IMG/VR virus record: IMGVR_UViG_3300046733_000738 | Location: 1-31,490 of that record | Length of the DNA: 31,490 bases | Reading direction: 5' to 3' (one strand) | Origin: a virus | Shown: piece by piece, positions 23,551-31,490 of the stretch | Layout: each line of letters begins with the position of its first letter | How positions within the stretch are numbered: the stretch's first letter is position 1 | Notes under the pieces: generated by a model | What the model was told of the DNA's origin: nothing | The model's database searches: none | Seen by the model: only the letters and a program-made list of their open reading frames with translations | Program-made: the position numbers and the translations under genes

Positions 23551-26500
23551 ATGTTTGAACTAAACGGAGAACCAGTTGATTTAGATTTTTTGCAAGGCAA
23601 AGCTAAAGAATATAATATGGATTTTGATTCATATATTAATAAGATGAAATCAAAAGGCTTAACAGAAGTTGAGCCGGGAAAGATAACTCCTCCGAAGGAA
23701 GACAATCAGGGTGGGCCTGTGGAGGTAAATGCAACACCCAATACGGATTTAAACTTGGTAAATGGTTTTTTGGATTACAACGATCCCAGTGTAAGAAAAA
23801 AGTCTGATTTTACTTATAGCGAAGAACAACAATACCTTAGAAATAAAACAATTCCAAAAAGATTAGAAAAAAAATCTGAAGAAGAATTAAAAAATATGTA
23901 TCAGCAGTATATAGTTGGTACTAAAATTTCTGACGAAGATTTAAAACAGGGTTTTGCTAATGAATATTTTAATATAAAAAATATAAAAGGCCAATGGACT
24001 GTAACTCCAGGGGGTGGCTTTTTTGCGCAACCCACAAAAGCTGATATTAAAAAAGCATTAGGTGAAGAAAAACATTCTGAATATTTAAAATGGAAAGAAA
24101 ACGGAGAAATTAATTTACCATTTCCAGGAAATCAACTAGAAGAATTAAAAGGTAAAATTAAAAAAAGAAAGAATGAATCTTTTATGATGAATCTTTCTGA
24201 TAATGAACGAACCCAATTTTCAAATTTTATAGCAGATAGAAATAAAAAAATTGAATTAGCGGTAGAAGATTTATCTAATAAAAATAATGATCTTACAAAA
24301 AAGTCTAAGCAATTTGAAAATGAATTTGTAAAATTTGAAACTCAGCTAGACTTTATTGATAATGAATTAAAGGCTATGCAAACTCAGTATGGAAAAATTT
24401 CTGGTCTTGATAGCCCTAAAGTTATTAATAAATATAATAGCTTAATAGAGCAGCGAAAAACATTAATTAATAAAAATTTACCATTAATTAATTTTGGCAA
24501 ACAACTTAATAAAGACGCATTAGATTATAACAATAAGCTTGAAAGTTATAATATAAATCCAGAGGAATATACTGATAATATTTACGCGCTAGAAGCGTCT
24601 AAATTAAATTATAGCTTAATTGATTTAGCAGCTAAAAATTTAGAAAAAGGTTTTTTTGGTGGATTAGCAATGATCGGAGAAACGGTTGTTGAGGGTGCTG
24701 AAGCCCTTAGAATTATAGATGAAACAACTGCTGATGAACTTTCTAGCGTTGCTATAAATTATAATAATGAACTTTCAAAATCATTACAAAAAGATTTTCC
24801 AAAAAGAATAGAATTAAGTGAAGTAAATTCTAATAATGCAGGAAGATATATTGGTGAAACAATAGCTGATAATAGCTTTTCTATTGCAGCAGCAGCATTA
24901 CCTTGGATGGGGGTTGCGGCAAAAAGTACTACTGCTATAGCAGCTACTAGAAATATTTCAACAGCAGCTTTTGGAATATCATCATATGGGGCAAAAAGAT
25001 CTGAAATGAAAATTGCTCAAATTAATAAAGAAAGCAATTTAAATAATATAAATAAAGAATTAAACAGAGCTGATTTAACAGAACAAGAAAGAGTTGAGCT
25101 TGAAGAGCTAAAAAGTATTTGGGAAGATATGCCAACTTATTCTGAATCTCAAATGTTCTTTGCCCCCTTATTATTTGCTGGTATAGAAGCCGGGGCAGAA
25201 AGATTCAGTGCTATTAAACAAATTGGCGCATTGACAGATATGTCAAAGACTATTACTAGAAGCGCTTTTTCTAAATCTTTAAGGGCTGCAACATTAATTC
25301 CAAAAGGAGTTTTAATAGAAGAAGCTGAAGAACTTGCAACTCAAGTTGGTCAAAATATTGTTGATATTGTAAGTTATCGTTTAGCTGCTGATAAATGGGG
25401 AGATAAAAGTGTTTTTGAGGGGATTGATGCTAACTTTTTTGTAAAAACCGCAATAACGTCTTTTGCTATTGGCGGCCCTGGTCATTTAAATAATTATGTT
25501 GAAATAATTAAAGATGAGTTTAGGACTGCTGAGGACAAAAAAAATATTGCTAAATTTTTAAATAAGTTTGAGTTATTAGGTAAAGAATTTAATGACGGCA
25601 ATATTACTAGAAAAGAATTTAATAAAAAAAGAAAAGAAATATTATCTGACCTTTGGCTTCAAGATAAAATTGATTTAAGAAAAGTAAATAATCTTACTGC
25701 GCAACAAATTGAAGAAGTTGCGGAGAGTAATAGAATAATGCGAAAGCAATTAAGATTGGCAAGTGAAATTGGTGCTAATACAAAATTATCAGAAGAATAT
25801 AAGCAACAAGAGCTTTTAGAATTAAAGAATAAATATGTAAAAGCACAAATTAGTAAAAATAAAATTTTAAAACAAGAACAACGTGAACTTTCTGTTGAGG
25901 CTGCATTTTATGATGGACTTTATAATTTAAATAAAGATATATTATTTGAATTAATACCTGAAGGTAGCGAAGTTAAAATATTTACCTCAGAGCAAGAATC
26001 AAAAGAATGGGCTGAAGCAAATCTACCAGAAAATCAAAGGGATAAAGCTACTGATAATGCTTTTACTGACGGTAAAAATATTTATATAAATGAATGGGTA
26101 ATACAACAAACATTAAGTTTGATTGGCGATCAAGAAATAGAAAATATTGTTGGTAAATACAGTCCTATGTTTGCAGCTGTATCTCCTGTTCATGAATTAT
26201 TTCATTTAAAAATTTCTCAAGATAAATTATTTTTTAATAATAAACTTCAAGGTGAATTAAAATGGGCTAATCAAAAATTAAGAAAAGCTCTTAGACAAAA
26301 ATTTGAAGAGGGTAAAGTTATTAATCAAGAGGCTTATGATGCTATTATCCAAAGGCTTGATGCAATGGATGAAGGGGGCAAAGCTGATATTGAAGAATAC
26401 TTTACAGCTATTTCTGACGCACAGCGTTTAGGCTTAATTAATAAAAGTGATTTTTCTTTAGATTTTGCAATGAAATCTTTAGTTAATAAAGCACTAACAT

Positions 26501-29500
26501 TAATTAATCCAAGAGCAAATATATTTGGTAATATTAAAACAACCGAAGACGCCTTTAATTATATAGAAGATTTTAATCGATCAGCACAATCTAAAAAAAT
26601 ATTTTTAGGCGGAGCAACAGAAAAAGATGAAATAAAAGCTTCTAAAGATATAAAACAAGGTATTGATAAATTTGTTCAAAATATTGATGGAACTAAAAAA
26701 TATCAAACTAAACAAGAATTTGAAGCGTCAGAAGACTATATAAATGCATATGAAGCTATTACGCAAAGTAATTTATTAGATGGCTTAATTATGCAAGGCA
26801 TGACTGAAAAAGGTGTTATTGGACCAGCTATGCAAGATTTTGTTCAAGAAGTAAAAGATGATTTGACAACACGATTTGTAAAAAACTTTGACCCTGCTAA
26901 AAATGAAAGTTTATTTGGTTGGCTAACTGGTAAAAATGGAGTTTTAAATTTTGCTAAAATAGCAGTCCAAACACGATATGTAAAAACAAAAGGGCAAGAA
27001 ACCGGATTAGAAACAGAAATAGGCGGGGAAGTTATTACAAGAGATCTTATAGATGAAGATATATTAATAGATGAAACTATTGATTTAGAAACTTCTGAAG
27101 GTTTAGAAGCCTCTACTTTAATTGAACCGTTAAATGCGTTAACTAAAGATAATCAAATTAAAAAACAATTTGTTAGCACAGTTGCGGAAAAAATAAAAAA
27201 TATAAAAGTTGAAAACCTTAATTATAAAACATTAAAAGATTTAGCGCCTGAGTTAACAAATAAAATATTTGGAAAAAGAACATCTGATAAGCAAGAGTTT
27301 ATTAGAAATAATGCCAAACTTTTATATGATTTGCTACCAATGGGCGCAATGAAAATGGCTATTGATCGCACAAAAAGTGCTACAGGCATTCAACGTTCTT
27401 TATTAATGGCTTTTTATGATAAAGGTGAAAGAGTAGTACAGCGCGATGAAATTAAAAAGGAAATAGCTGGTACTGCCGCTGGCTTAAATGAGCAAATTAA
27501 AAAACCTTTTTATAAACCAGAATTTTTATCATTATTTGGAGCAAATGAAGGGCAAGCCCAAGACAGAAATCAAGTTACCGCAATAAAAGCGCTACAAAAA
27601 GAAATTGGAAAAGCAATTACTAATAGGACTGCTAGACAAGCATTAGAATCCGAAAATATACCTGCAAAAGTTTTATTTAGAATTGCTGATGGTAAGTCTA
27701 AAATAATGGCTTCTAAGGGTTTGAATTTATCAATACCAAAATTAGAACAATATCATAATGATGTTGAAATACTTTCTGCTGCATTAACAAGATTTTCAAA
27801 AACAATTAATGGTGTTGAAGTTAAAAAAGGTTCAAAAGAAATAAAAGAATTTGTAAAACAATCTTTAGCGCCGCATGTGGATAATTTTTCTACTTCAACA
27901 AAATTACTACTATTGTATAGTTTGTCTGGAACTGGAAGAGATAAAATTGAAAATAATTTAGGAGCAAGATATGCAATATTTCCAACAATAAAATCAACTG
28001 CTAATTTTTTAAATATTGATAAAAAAACATTAGATCAAATAGATTTAAATGATTATAATTCTGTATTAGCCTATGCTGGAATTAAAGCTATTACAGCTAA
28101 AAAGAATTTAAATAAAACTAAAAAAGTACTTGAAAGATTAAAAAATAAAGATAAAGAATTAATAAATATTATAGAAAAAGAAAATTCTATAAAAGAAAAA
28201 GCTTTAAAAATATTTATAAATGATCTTATTAAAGTTGCAAAAATAAACGATAATGCAGAAAAATCAATTTATCATATTTTAAATATACAAGATAATTATA
28301 CTTTGCATGCTGTCCGCGCTTTACATCCTTTAATTTCTTTTACTGATCCTTCTGTTTTAAATGAGGATGAAAGATTCCATGATGAACATTTTTCTAGATC
28401 AAAAAGAACTTCTGCTTATATTTCAACTATAATTAAAAATGCAATTGATGGAGAAACAGCAGATGTAACAGACAGTAAAATAAATTTACTATGGAGGGGC
28501 ATGTATAGAGGTATTATCACAAAAACCCAAGGTGATAAATTTAGTTCATCTAAAGATTTTGGGCCTCAAACATATATTAGTCAATCGCCACTATATGAAA
28601 TGAATGACAATATAGAAGATGGCGATTTGCATTATTTTTTACCTAATACTACCTTAAATCCATATAAAGAAATAAAAACTTTAAATGAATTATTAGATGG
28701 ATTAGCTCCAATTAAATCTATAAAAAGTGAAAATAAAAAATTAAGAGTTTTTGATTTTGATGATACACTTGCTAGATCTGCATCAAATGTATTATATACT
28801 ATGCCAAATGGCGTGAAGGGTAAATTAACCGCAGAGCAATTTGCAAGTCGTGGGGATGATTTAGCTGAACAAGGCGCTAAGTTTGATTTTTCTGAATTTA
28901 ATAAGGTTGTTAAAGGCAAAAAAGGCCCATTATTTAATGTTGCTAAAGCTATATTGAATAAAAGAGGAAATGAGGATTTATTTATTCTGACGGCAAGACC
29001 TGCAGATTCTAAATATGCAATACAAGAATTTTTAAAAGAATTAGGTCTTCAATTTAAAATAGATAATATTACGGGACTGGGTAGTTCAAATCCACAAGCA
29101 AAAGCAAATTGGATTGCTTCAAAACTTAACGAAGGATATAATGACGTATATTTTGCTGATGATGCATTAAAAAATGTTAAAGCTGTTGACGAAACTCTTT
29201 CTTCATATGGTATAAAGTACAGAACCCAAACTGTAAAAGCATCAAAAGGATTGAACAGGGAGTTTAATAAAATATTAGAACAATCTACAGGAGTTGATTG
29301 GGCTAGAAGATTTTCACCAGTTGATGCACGCATAATGGGTAAAGGTAAAGGTAAAAAATTCTTTATTCCTTATTCTGCTGATGACTTTGTTGGTTTGCTA
29401 TACACAACTTTAGGTACTAAAAAGCAAGGTGGTAATGAGCAAATGGAATGGTATAGAGAAAATTTACTTAGACCTTTTTCTCGTGGTATTCAACAGTACG

Positions 29501-31293
29501 AAGCTGCTAAACAAAACGCTTTACGTGAATGGCAAATAATTAAAAAAGAAGCTAAAAAAGATGTTCCTGGAGGTTTAAATAAAAAGAACGATACAGGCTT
29601 AACTAATCAAGATGCAGTACGTATATTTATATGGAACGAGCAAGGTATGGAAATACCTGGTGCAGGTAATAAGCTTATTAATGACAACTTAGAAGTTGTA
29701 AAAAATAATCCTAAGCTACAAGAGTTTGCAGAAAGATTAATGGCTTTAAATCCAGAAGGTTATCCTGAACCATCTAAAAACTGGGATTCGGGCGATATTA
29801 CTACAGACATTGTATCATATATTAATGATGTTAAAAGATCAGAGTTTTTAACTGAGTTTAAAGAAAACGCTGAAGAGATATTTTCTGATGAAAATAAACA
29901 AAAGCTTAGAGCTTTATATGGAGATAATTATATAGAAGCATTGGATGACATTCTTTTTAGAATGACTACTGGAACTAATAGAAGAAAAGGTGCAAGTAAA
30001 GTTGAACAAGAGTTTATGAATTGGACAAACAGGTCAGTTGGTGCAATTATGTTCTTTAATGCTAGATCTGCTGTACTACAAACTTTATCCGCAGTTAACT
30101 TTATAAACTTTAGTGATAATAATCCTATTAATGCTGCAATTGCTTTTGCTAATTTTCCACAATATATAAAAGATTTTGTTGCATTATTTAATTCTGATTT
30201 TCTTAAACAAAGAAGAACAGGTTTACAAACAGATGTAAATGCGGATGAAATTGCCAGAGCCGCTAAAGGTTCTAAAAATACTGCAAGAGCAATGTTAAGC
30301 GCTTTACTTAAATTTGGTTTTACACCAACACAAATAGCAGATAGTTTTGCTATTGCTTCTGGTGGTGCAACTTTTTATCGCAATAGAATAAATACATACT
30401 TAAAAGAAGGGTTAACTCAAAAAGAAGCCGAAGAAAAAGCATTTACAGACTTTCAAGAAATTGCAGAAGAAACACAGCAATCTGCAAGACCTGATAGAAT
30501 ATCATTGCAACAAGCGAGCTCATTAGGACGTATTGTATTATCTTTTGCCAACACCCCTATGCAATATGCCCGATTAACTAAAAAAGCTACATTAGATTTA
30601 ATTAATGGACGAGGAGATTGGAAGACAAATGTTAGTAAAATTGCTTATTATAGTGTAATACAGAATATTATATTCTCTGCACTCCAACAAGGTTTATTTG
30701 CTTTATTATTCGATGATGAAGATGATGATAAAGAAAAATCAAGATTGTTTAGAATAGGTAATAGTAGTATTGATACTTTGCTTCGTGGTATAGGTGTTTA
30801 TGGTGCAGCTGCAGCAACTGTTAAGAATATGATTTTAGAAATTATAGAGCAGTCTAAAAAATCAAGACCTGATTATACTAAAATTGCAATTGCAGCTACA
30901 TCAATTTCACCACCTATTAATTCTAAGTTAAGAAAATTAGAATCTGCTGGTAAAACATTTACTTATAAGCAGTCAAAAGAAAAAGTATTTACTGAAGGAT
31001 TTAGTTTAGAAAATCCAGTATTTTTAGCTGGAGGTAAAGTATTATCAGCTGCAACAAACTTACCTGCTGACAGGATTGTTCAAAAAGCAGATCATATTTA
31101 TACAGCTATGCAACCTGAAACAGAATTGTGGCAAGCTATAGCGTTATCACTTGGTTGGTCCGAATGGGATTTAGGTATGATTGAAAATCAAACTAAAAAA
31201 TCTAAAACACCATTAAGAAGAAGCAATGCAAGAAAAACAGCTAAAAGAAAAACAGCTAAAAGAAAAACAGCTAAAAGAAAAATGGCTAACTAA
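23551..31293 (+). CDS. Giant internal virion/polyvalent-type protein with zincin motif and HAD domain
   Basis: The product has 2580 residues. Order: an N-terminal FELNGEPVDLDFLQGKA module; coiled-coil stretches to ~345; hydrophobic segments near 440-480 (SIAAAALPWMGVAA) and 535-550; a zinc-protease motif HELFH (H881, E882, H885) with a possible third ligand in IEEYF (E948/E949); and helical regions. A HAD phosphatase domain follows at ~1730-1890, with motif I FDFDDTLA (D1735, D1737), motif II LTAR (T1814), a lysine in KANW and motif IV ADDA (D1870, D1871). Next come a C-terminal conserved block from FFNARSAVLQTLSAVNFINF (about 2168), a hydrophobic helix at ~2367-2391 and a basic repeat tail. 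Its place last in the internal set suggests ejection into the host, as for T7 gp16. The enzyme activities are inferred from motifs only. Confidence 0.75.
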   Translation: MFELNGEPVDLDFLQGKAKEYNMDFDSYINKMKSKGLTEVEPGKITPPKEDNQGGPVEVNATPNTDLNLVNGFLDYNDPSVRKKSDFTYSEEQQYLRNKTIPKRLEKKSEEELKNMYQQYIVGTKISDEDLKQGFANEYFNIKNIKGQWTVTPGGGFFAQPTKADIKKALGEEKHSEYLKWKENGEINLPFPGNQLEELKGKIKKRKNESFMMNLSDNERTQFSNFIADRNKKIELAVEDLSNKNNDLTKKSKQFENEFVKFETQLDFIDNELKAMQTQYGKISGLDSPKVINKYNSLIEQRKTLINKNLPLINFGKQLNKDALDYNNKLESYNINPEEYTDNIYALEASKLNYSLIDLAAKNLEKGFFGGLAMIGETVVEGAEALRIIDETTADELSSVAINYNNELSKSLQKDFPKRIELSEVNSNNAGRYIGETIADNSFSIAAAALPWMGVAAKSTTAIAATRNISTAAFGISSYGAKRSEMKIAQINKESNLNNINKELNRADLTEQERVELEELKSIWEDMPTYSESQMFFAPLLFAGIEAGAERFSAIKQIGALTDMSKTITRSAFSKSLRAATLIPKGVLIEEAEELATQVGQNIVDIVSYRLAADKWGDKSVFEGIDANFFVKTAITSFAIGGPGHLNNYVEIIKDEFRTAEDKKNIAKFLNKFELLGKEFNDGNITRKEFNKKRKEILSDLWLQDKIDLRKVNNLTAQQIEEVAESNRIMRKQLRLASEIGANTKLSEEYKQQELLELKNKYVKAQISKNKILKQEQRELSVEAAFYDGLYNLNKDILFELIPEGSEVKIFTSEQESKEWAEANLPENQRDKATDNAFTDGKNIYINEWVIQQTLSLIGDQEIENIVGKYSPMFAAVSPVHELFHLKISQDKLFFNNKLQGELKWANQKLRKALRQKFEEGKVINQEAYDAIIQRLDAMDEGGKADIEEYFTAISDAQRLGLINKSDFSLDFAMKSLVNKALTLINPRANIFGNIKTTEDAFNYIEDFNRSAQSKKIFLGGATEKDEIKASKDIKQGIDKFVQNIDGTKKYQTKQEFEASEDYINAYEAITQSNLLDGLIMQGMTEKGVIGPAMQDFVQEVKDDLTTRFVKNFDPAKNESLFGWLTGKNGVLNFAKIAVQTRYVKTKGQETGLETEIGGEVITRDLIDEDILIDETIDLETSEGLEASTLIEPLNALTKDNQIKKQFVSTVAEKIKNIKVENLNYKTLKDLAPELTNKIFGKRTSDKQEFIRNNAKLLYDLLPMGAMKMAIDRTKSATGIQRSLLMAFYDKGERVVQRDEIKKEIAGTAAGLNEQIKKPFYKPEFLSLFGANEGQAQDRNQVTAIKALQKEIGKAITNRTARQALESENIPAKVLFRIADGKSKIMASKGLNLSIPKLEQYHNDVEILSAALTRFSKTINGVEVKKGSKEIKEFVKQSLAPHVDNFSTSTKLLLLYSLSGTGRDKIENNLGARYAIFPTIKSTANFLNIDKKTLDQIDLNDYNSVLAYAGIKAITAKKNLNKTKKVLERLKNKDKELINIIEKENSIKEKALKIFINDLIKVAKINDNAEKSIYHILNIQDNYTLHAVRALHPLISFTDPSVLNEDERFHDEHFSRSKRTSAYISTIIKNAIDGETADVTDSKINLLWRGMYRGIITKTQGDKFSSSKDFGPQTYISQSPLYEMNDNIEDGDLHYFLPNTTLNPYKEIKTLNELLDGLAPIKSIKSENKKLRVFDFDDTLARSASNVLYTMPNGVKGKLTAEQFASRGDDLAEQGAKFDFSEFNKVVKGKKGPLFNVAKAILNKRGNEDLFILTARPADSKYAIQEFLKELGLQFKIDNITGLGSSNPQAKANWIASKLNEGYNDVYFADDALKNVKAVDETLSSYGIKYRTQTVKASKGLNREFNKILEQSTGVDWARRFSPVDARIMGKGKGKKFFIPYSADDFVGLLYTTLGTKKQGGNEQMEWYRENLLRPFSRGIQQYEAAKQNALREWQIIKKEAKKDVPGGLNKKNDTGLTNQDAVRIFIWNEQGMEIPGAGNKLINDNLEVVKNNPKLQEFAERLMALNPEGYPEPSKNWDSGDITTDIVSYINDVKRSEFLTEFKENAEEIFSDENKQKLRALYGDNYIEALDDILFRMTTGTNRRKGASKVEQEFMNWTNRSVGAIMFFNARSAVLQTLSAVNFINFSDNNPINAAIAFANFPQYIKDFVALFNSDFLKQRRTGLQTDVNADEIARAAKGSKNTARAMLSALLKFGFTPTQIADSFAIASGGATFYRNRINTYLKEGLTQKEAEEKAFTDFQEIAEETQQSARPDRISLQQASSLGRIVLSFANTPMQYARLTKKATLDLINGRGDWKTNVSKIAYYSVIQNIIFSALQQGLFALLFDDEDDDKEKSRLFRIGNSSIDTLLRGIGVYGAAAATVKNMILEIIEQSKKSRPDYTKIAIAATSISPPINSKLRKLESAGKTFTYKQSKEKVFTEGFSLENPVFLAGGKVLSAATNLPADRIVQKADHIYTAMQPETELWQAIALSLGWSEWDLGMIENQTKKSKTPLRRSNARKTAKRKTAKRKTAKRKMAN
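31231..31290 (+). repeat. Tandem 15-bp repeat coding a basic RKTAK tail
   Basis: Three exact copies of agaaaaacagctaaa (31231-31245, 31246-31260, 31261-31275) plus a fourth diverged copy (31276-31290) form the last coding bases of the giant gene. They encode RKTAK three times and then RKMAN. Such a tail is highly positively charged and histone-like, and the repeats can change number by slippage. Confidence 0.92.
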
Positions 31294-31303
31294 ATGAAAT
31301 AAA

Positions 31304-31490
31304 ATGAAAATATCTAATCATATATCTTATAAAGAAGGAACAAGATCAAATACAGCAACCAGGAAAGGTATTGATAATACTCCGGGTTCTTATGAAGAAT
31401 CTAATATGGTTAATATAGCTATTAATGTTTTTGAACCTTTAAGAGAGTGGGTCGGCGGACCTATTAAAATTAATTCTTTTTATCGTTGCG
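31304..31490 (+). CDS. M15-type peptidase, probable endolysin (3' partial)
   Basis: An ATG at 31304 opens a frame that runs off the window end after 62 codons. The product begins MKISNHISYKEGTRSNTATR, then GIDNTPGSY, NVFEPLREWVGGPIKIN and SFYRC. This order (a SxxEFxxSxTAxRxGIDNxP-like start, LEPLR, GGPIxIxSxYR) is the N-terminal signature of peptidase M15 proteins related to D-Ala-D-Ala carboxypeptidase, used by phages to cut peptidoglycan cross-links at lysis. The zinc ligands lie beyond the window, so catalytic completeness cannot be judged. It follows the giant gene by 10 bp, with an A-rich leader. Confidence 0.8.
   Translation, partial: MKISNHISYKEGTRSNTATRKGIDNTPGSYEESNMVNIAINVFEPLREWVGGPIKINSFYRC

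Noticed and set aside
23665-23745. Short GC-richer stretch near the start of the giant gene
   Set aside because: It encodes a Pro/Gly/Glu-rich hinge in frame, and the other forward frames are broken by stops or lack an ATG; composition follows from the amino acids.

Overview
This window looks like the structural half of a tailed, short-tailed (podovirus-type) phage genome, or an uncultured phage contig, that infects a Bacteroidetes-like host, most plausibly a marine flavobacterium. The basis is as follows. All recognisable genes lie on the + strand and are tightly packed, with several TAATG or direct stop-start junctions. The DNA is AT-rich (about 30% GC by eye). Start codons follow A/T-rich leaders with no purine-rich Shine-Dalgarno motif, as is usual in Bacteroidetes. 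Two virion-type proteins end in BACON-like beta domains. The portal, capsid, ring and muzzle proteins resemble those of crAss-like phages and of uncultured marine phages. These resemblances are judged from memory of the families; no database search was run.

Layout. 1-3590: host-recognition block. It holds a tail fibre or spike (5' end outside the window) with a C-terminal S74 intramolecular chaperone, two small conserved-looking proteins, a LamG-like adhesin and a small unknown. 3616-4649: three small genes ahead of the terminase, one resembling a double GroES-type co-chaperonin barrel and one a candidate small terminase. 4649-11922: packaging and head genes (large terminase, portal, scaffold, major capsid protein), followed by a strong terminator-like hairpin. 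12002-17685: an unknown conserved protein bracketed by two hairpins, then two ring or adaptor proteins and a large tail muzzle/nozzle protein. 17692-21448: accessory virion block of a Pro/Thr-linker Ig/BACON protein, a tandem 2-oxoglutarate dioxygenase, a second BACON-like protein and a small beta protein. 21460-31293: three proteins expected to be internal and ejected, the last a 2580-residue giant with a zinc-protease motif, a HAD phosphatase domain, hydrophobic segments and a basic repeat tail. 31304-end: start of an M15-type peptidase (probable endolysin).

How the genes work together. Terminase, portal, scaffold and capsid protein build and fill the head. The ring and muzzle proteins form the neck and short tail. 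The fibre, LamG and BACON proteins decorate the particle for attachment. The internal proteins are probably ejected with the DNA, and the peptidase would open the wall at lysis.

The most unusual observations are these. (1) A 41-residue, very basic ORF starting MPFKSKAQ is embedded in another frame inside the acidic part of the scaffold gene. (2) A tandem prolyl-hydroxylase-like dioxygenase is encoded beside a virion protein with long PPT/PPPT linkers. (3) Two enzyme-like domains sit inside the giant virion protein. (4) A sharply bounded higher-GC patch lies in the ATPase part of the terminase gene.
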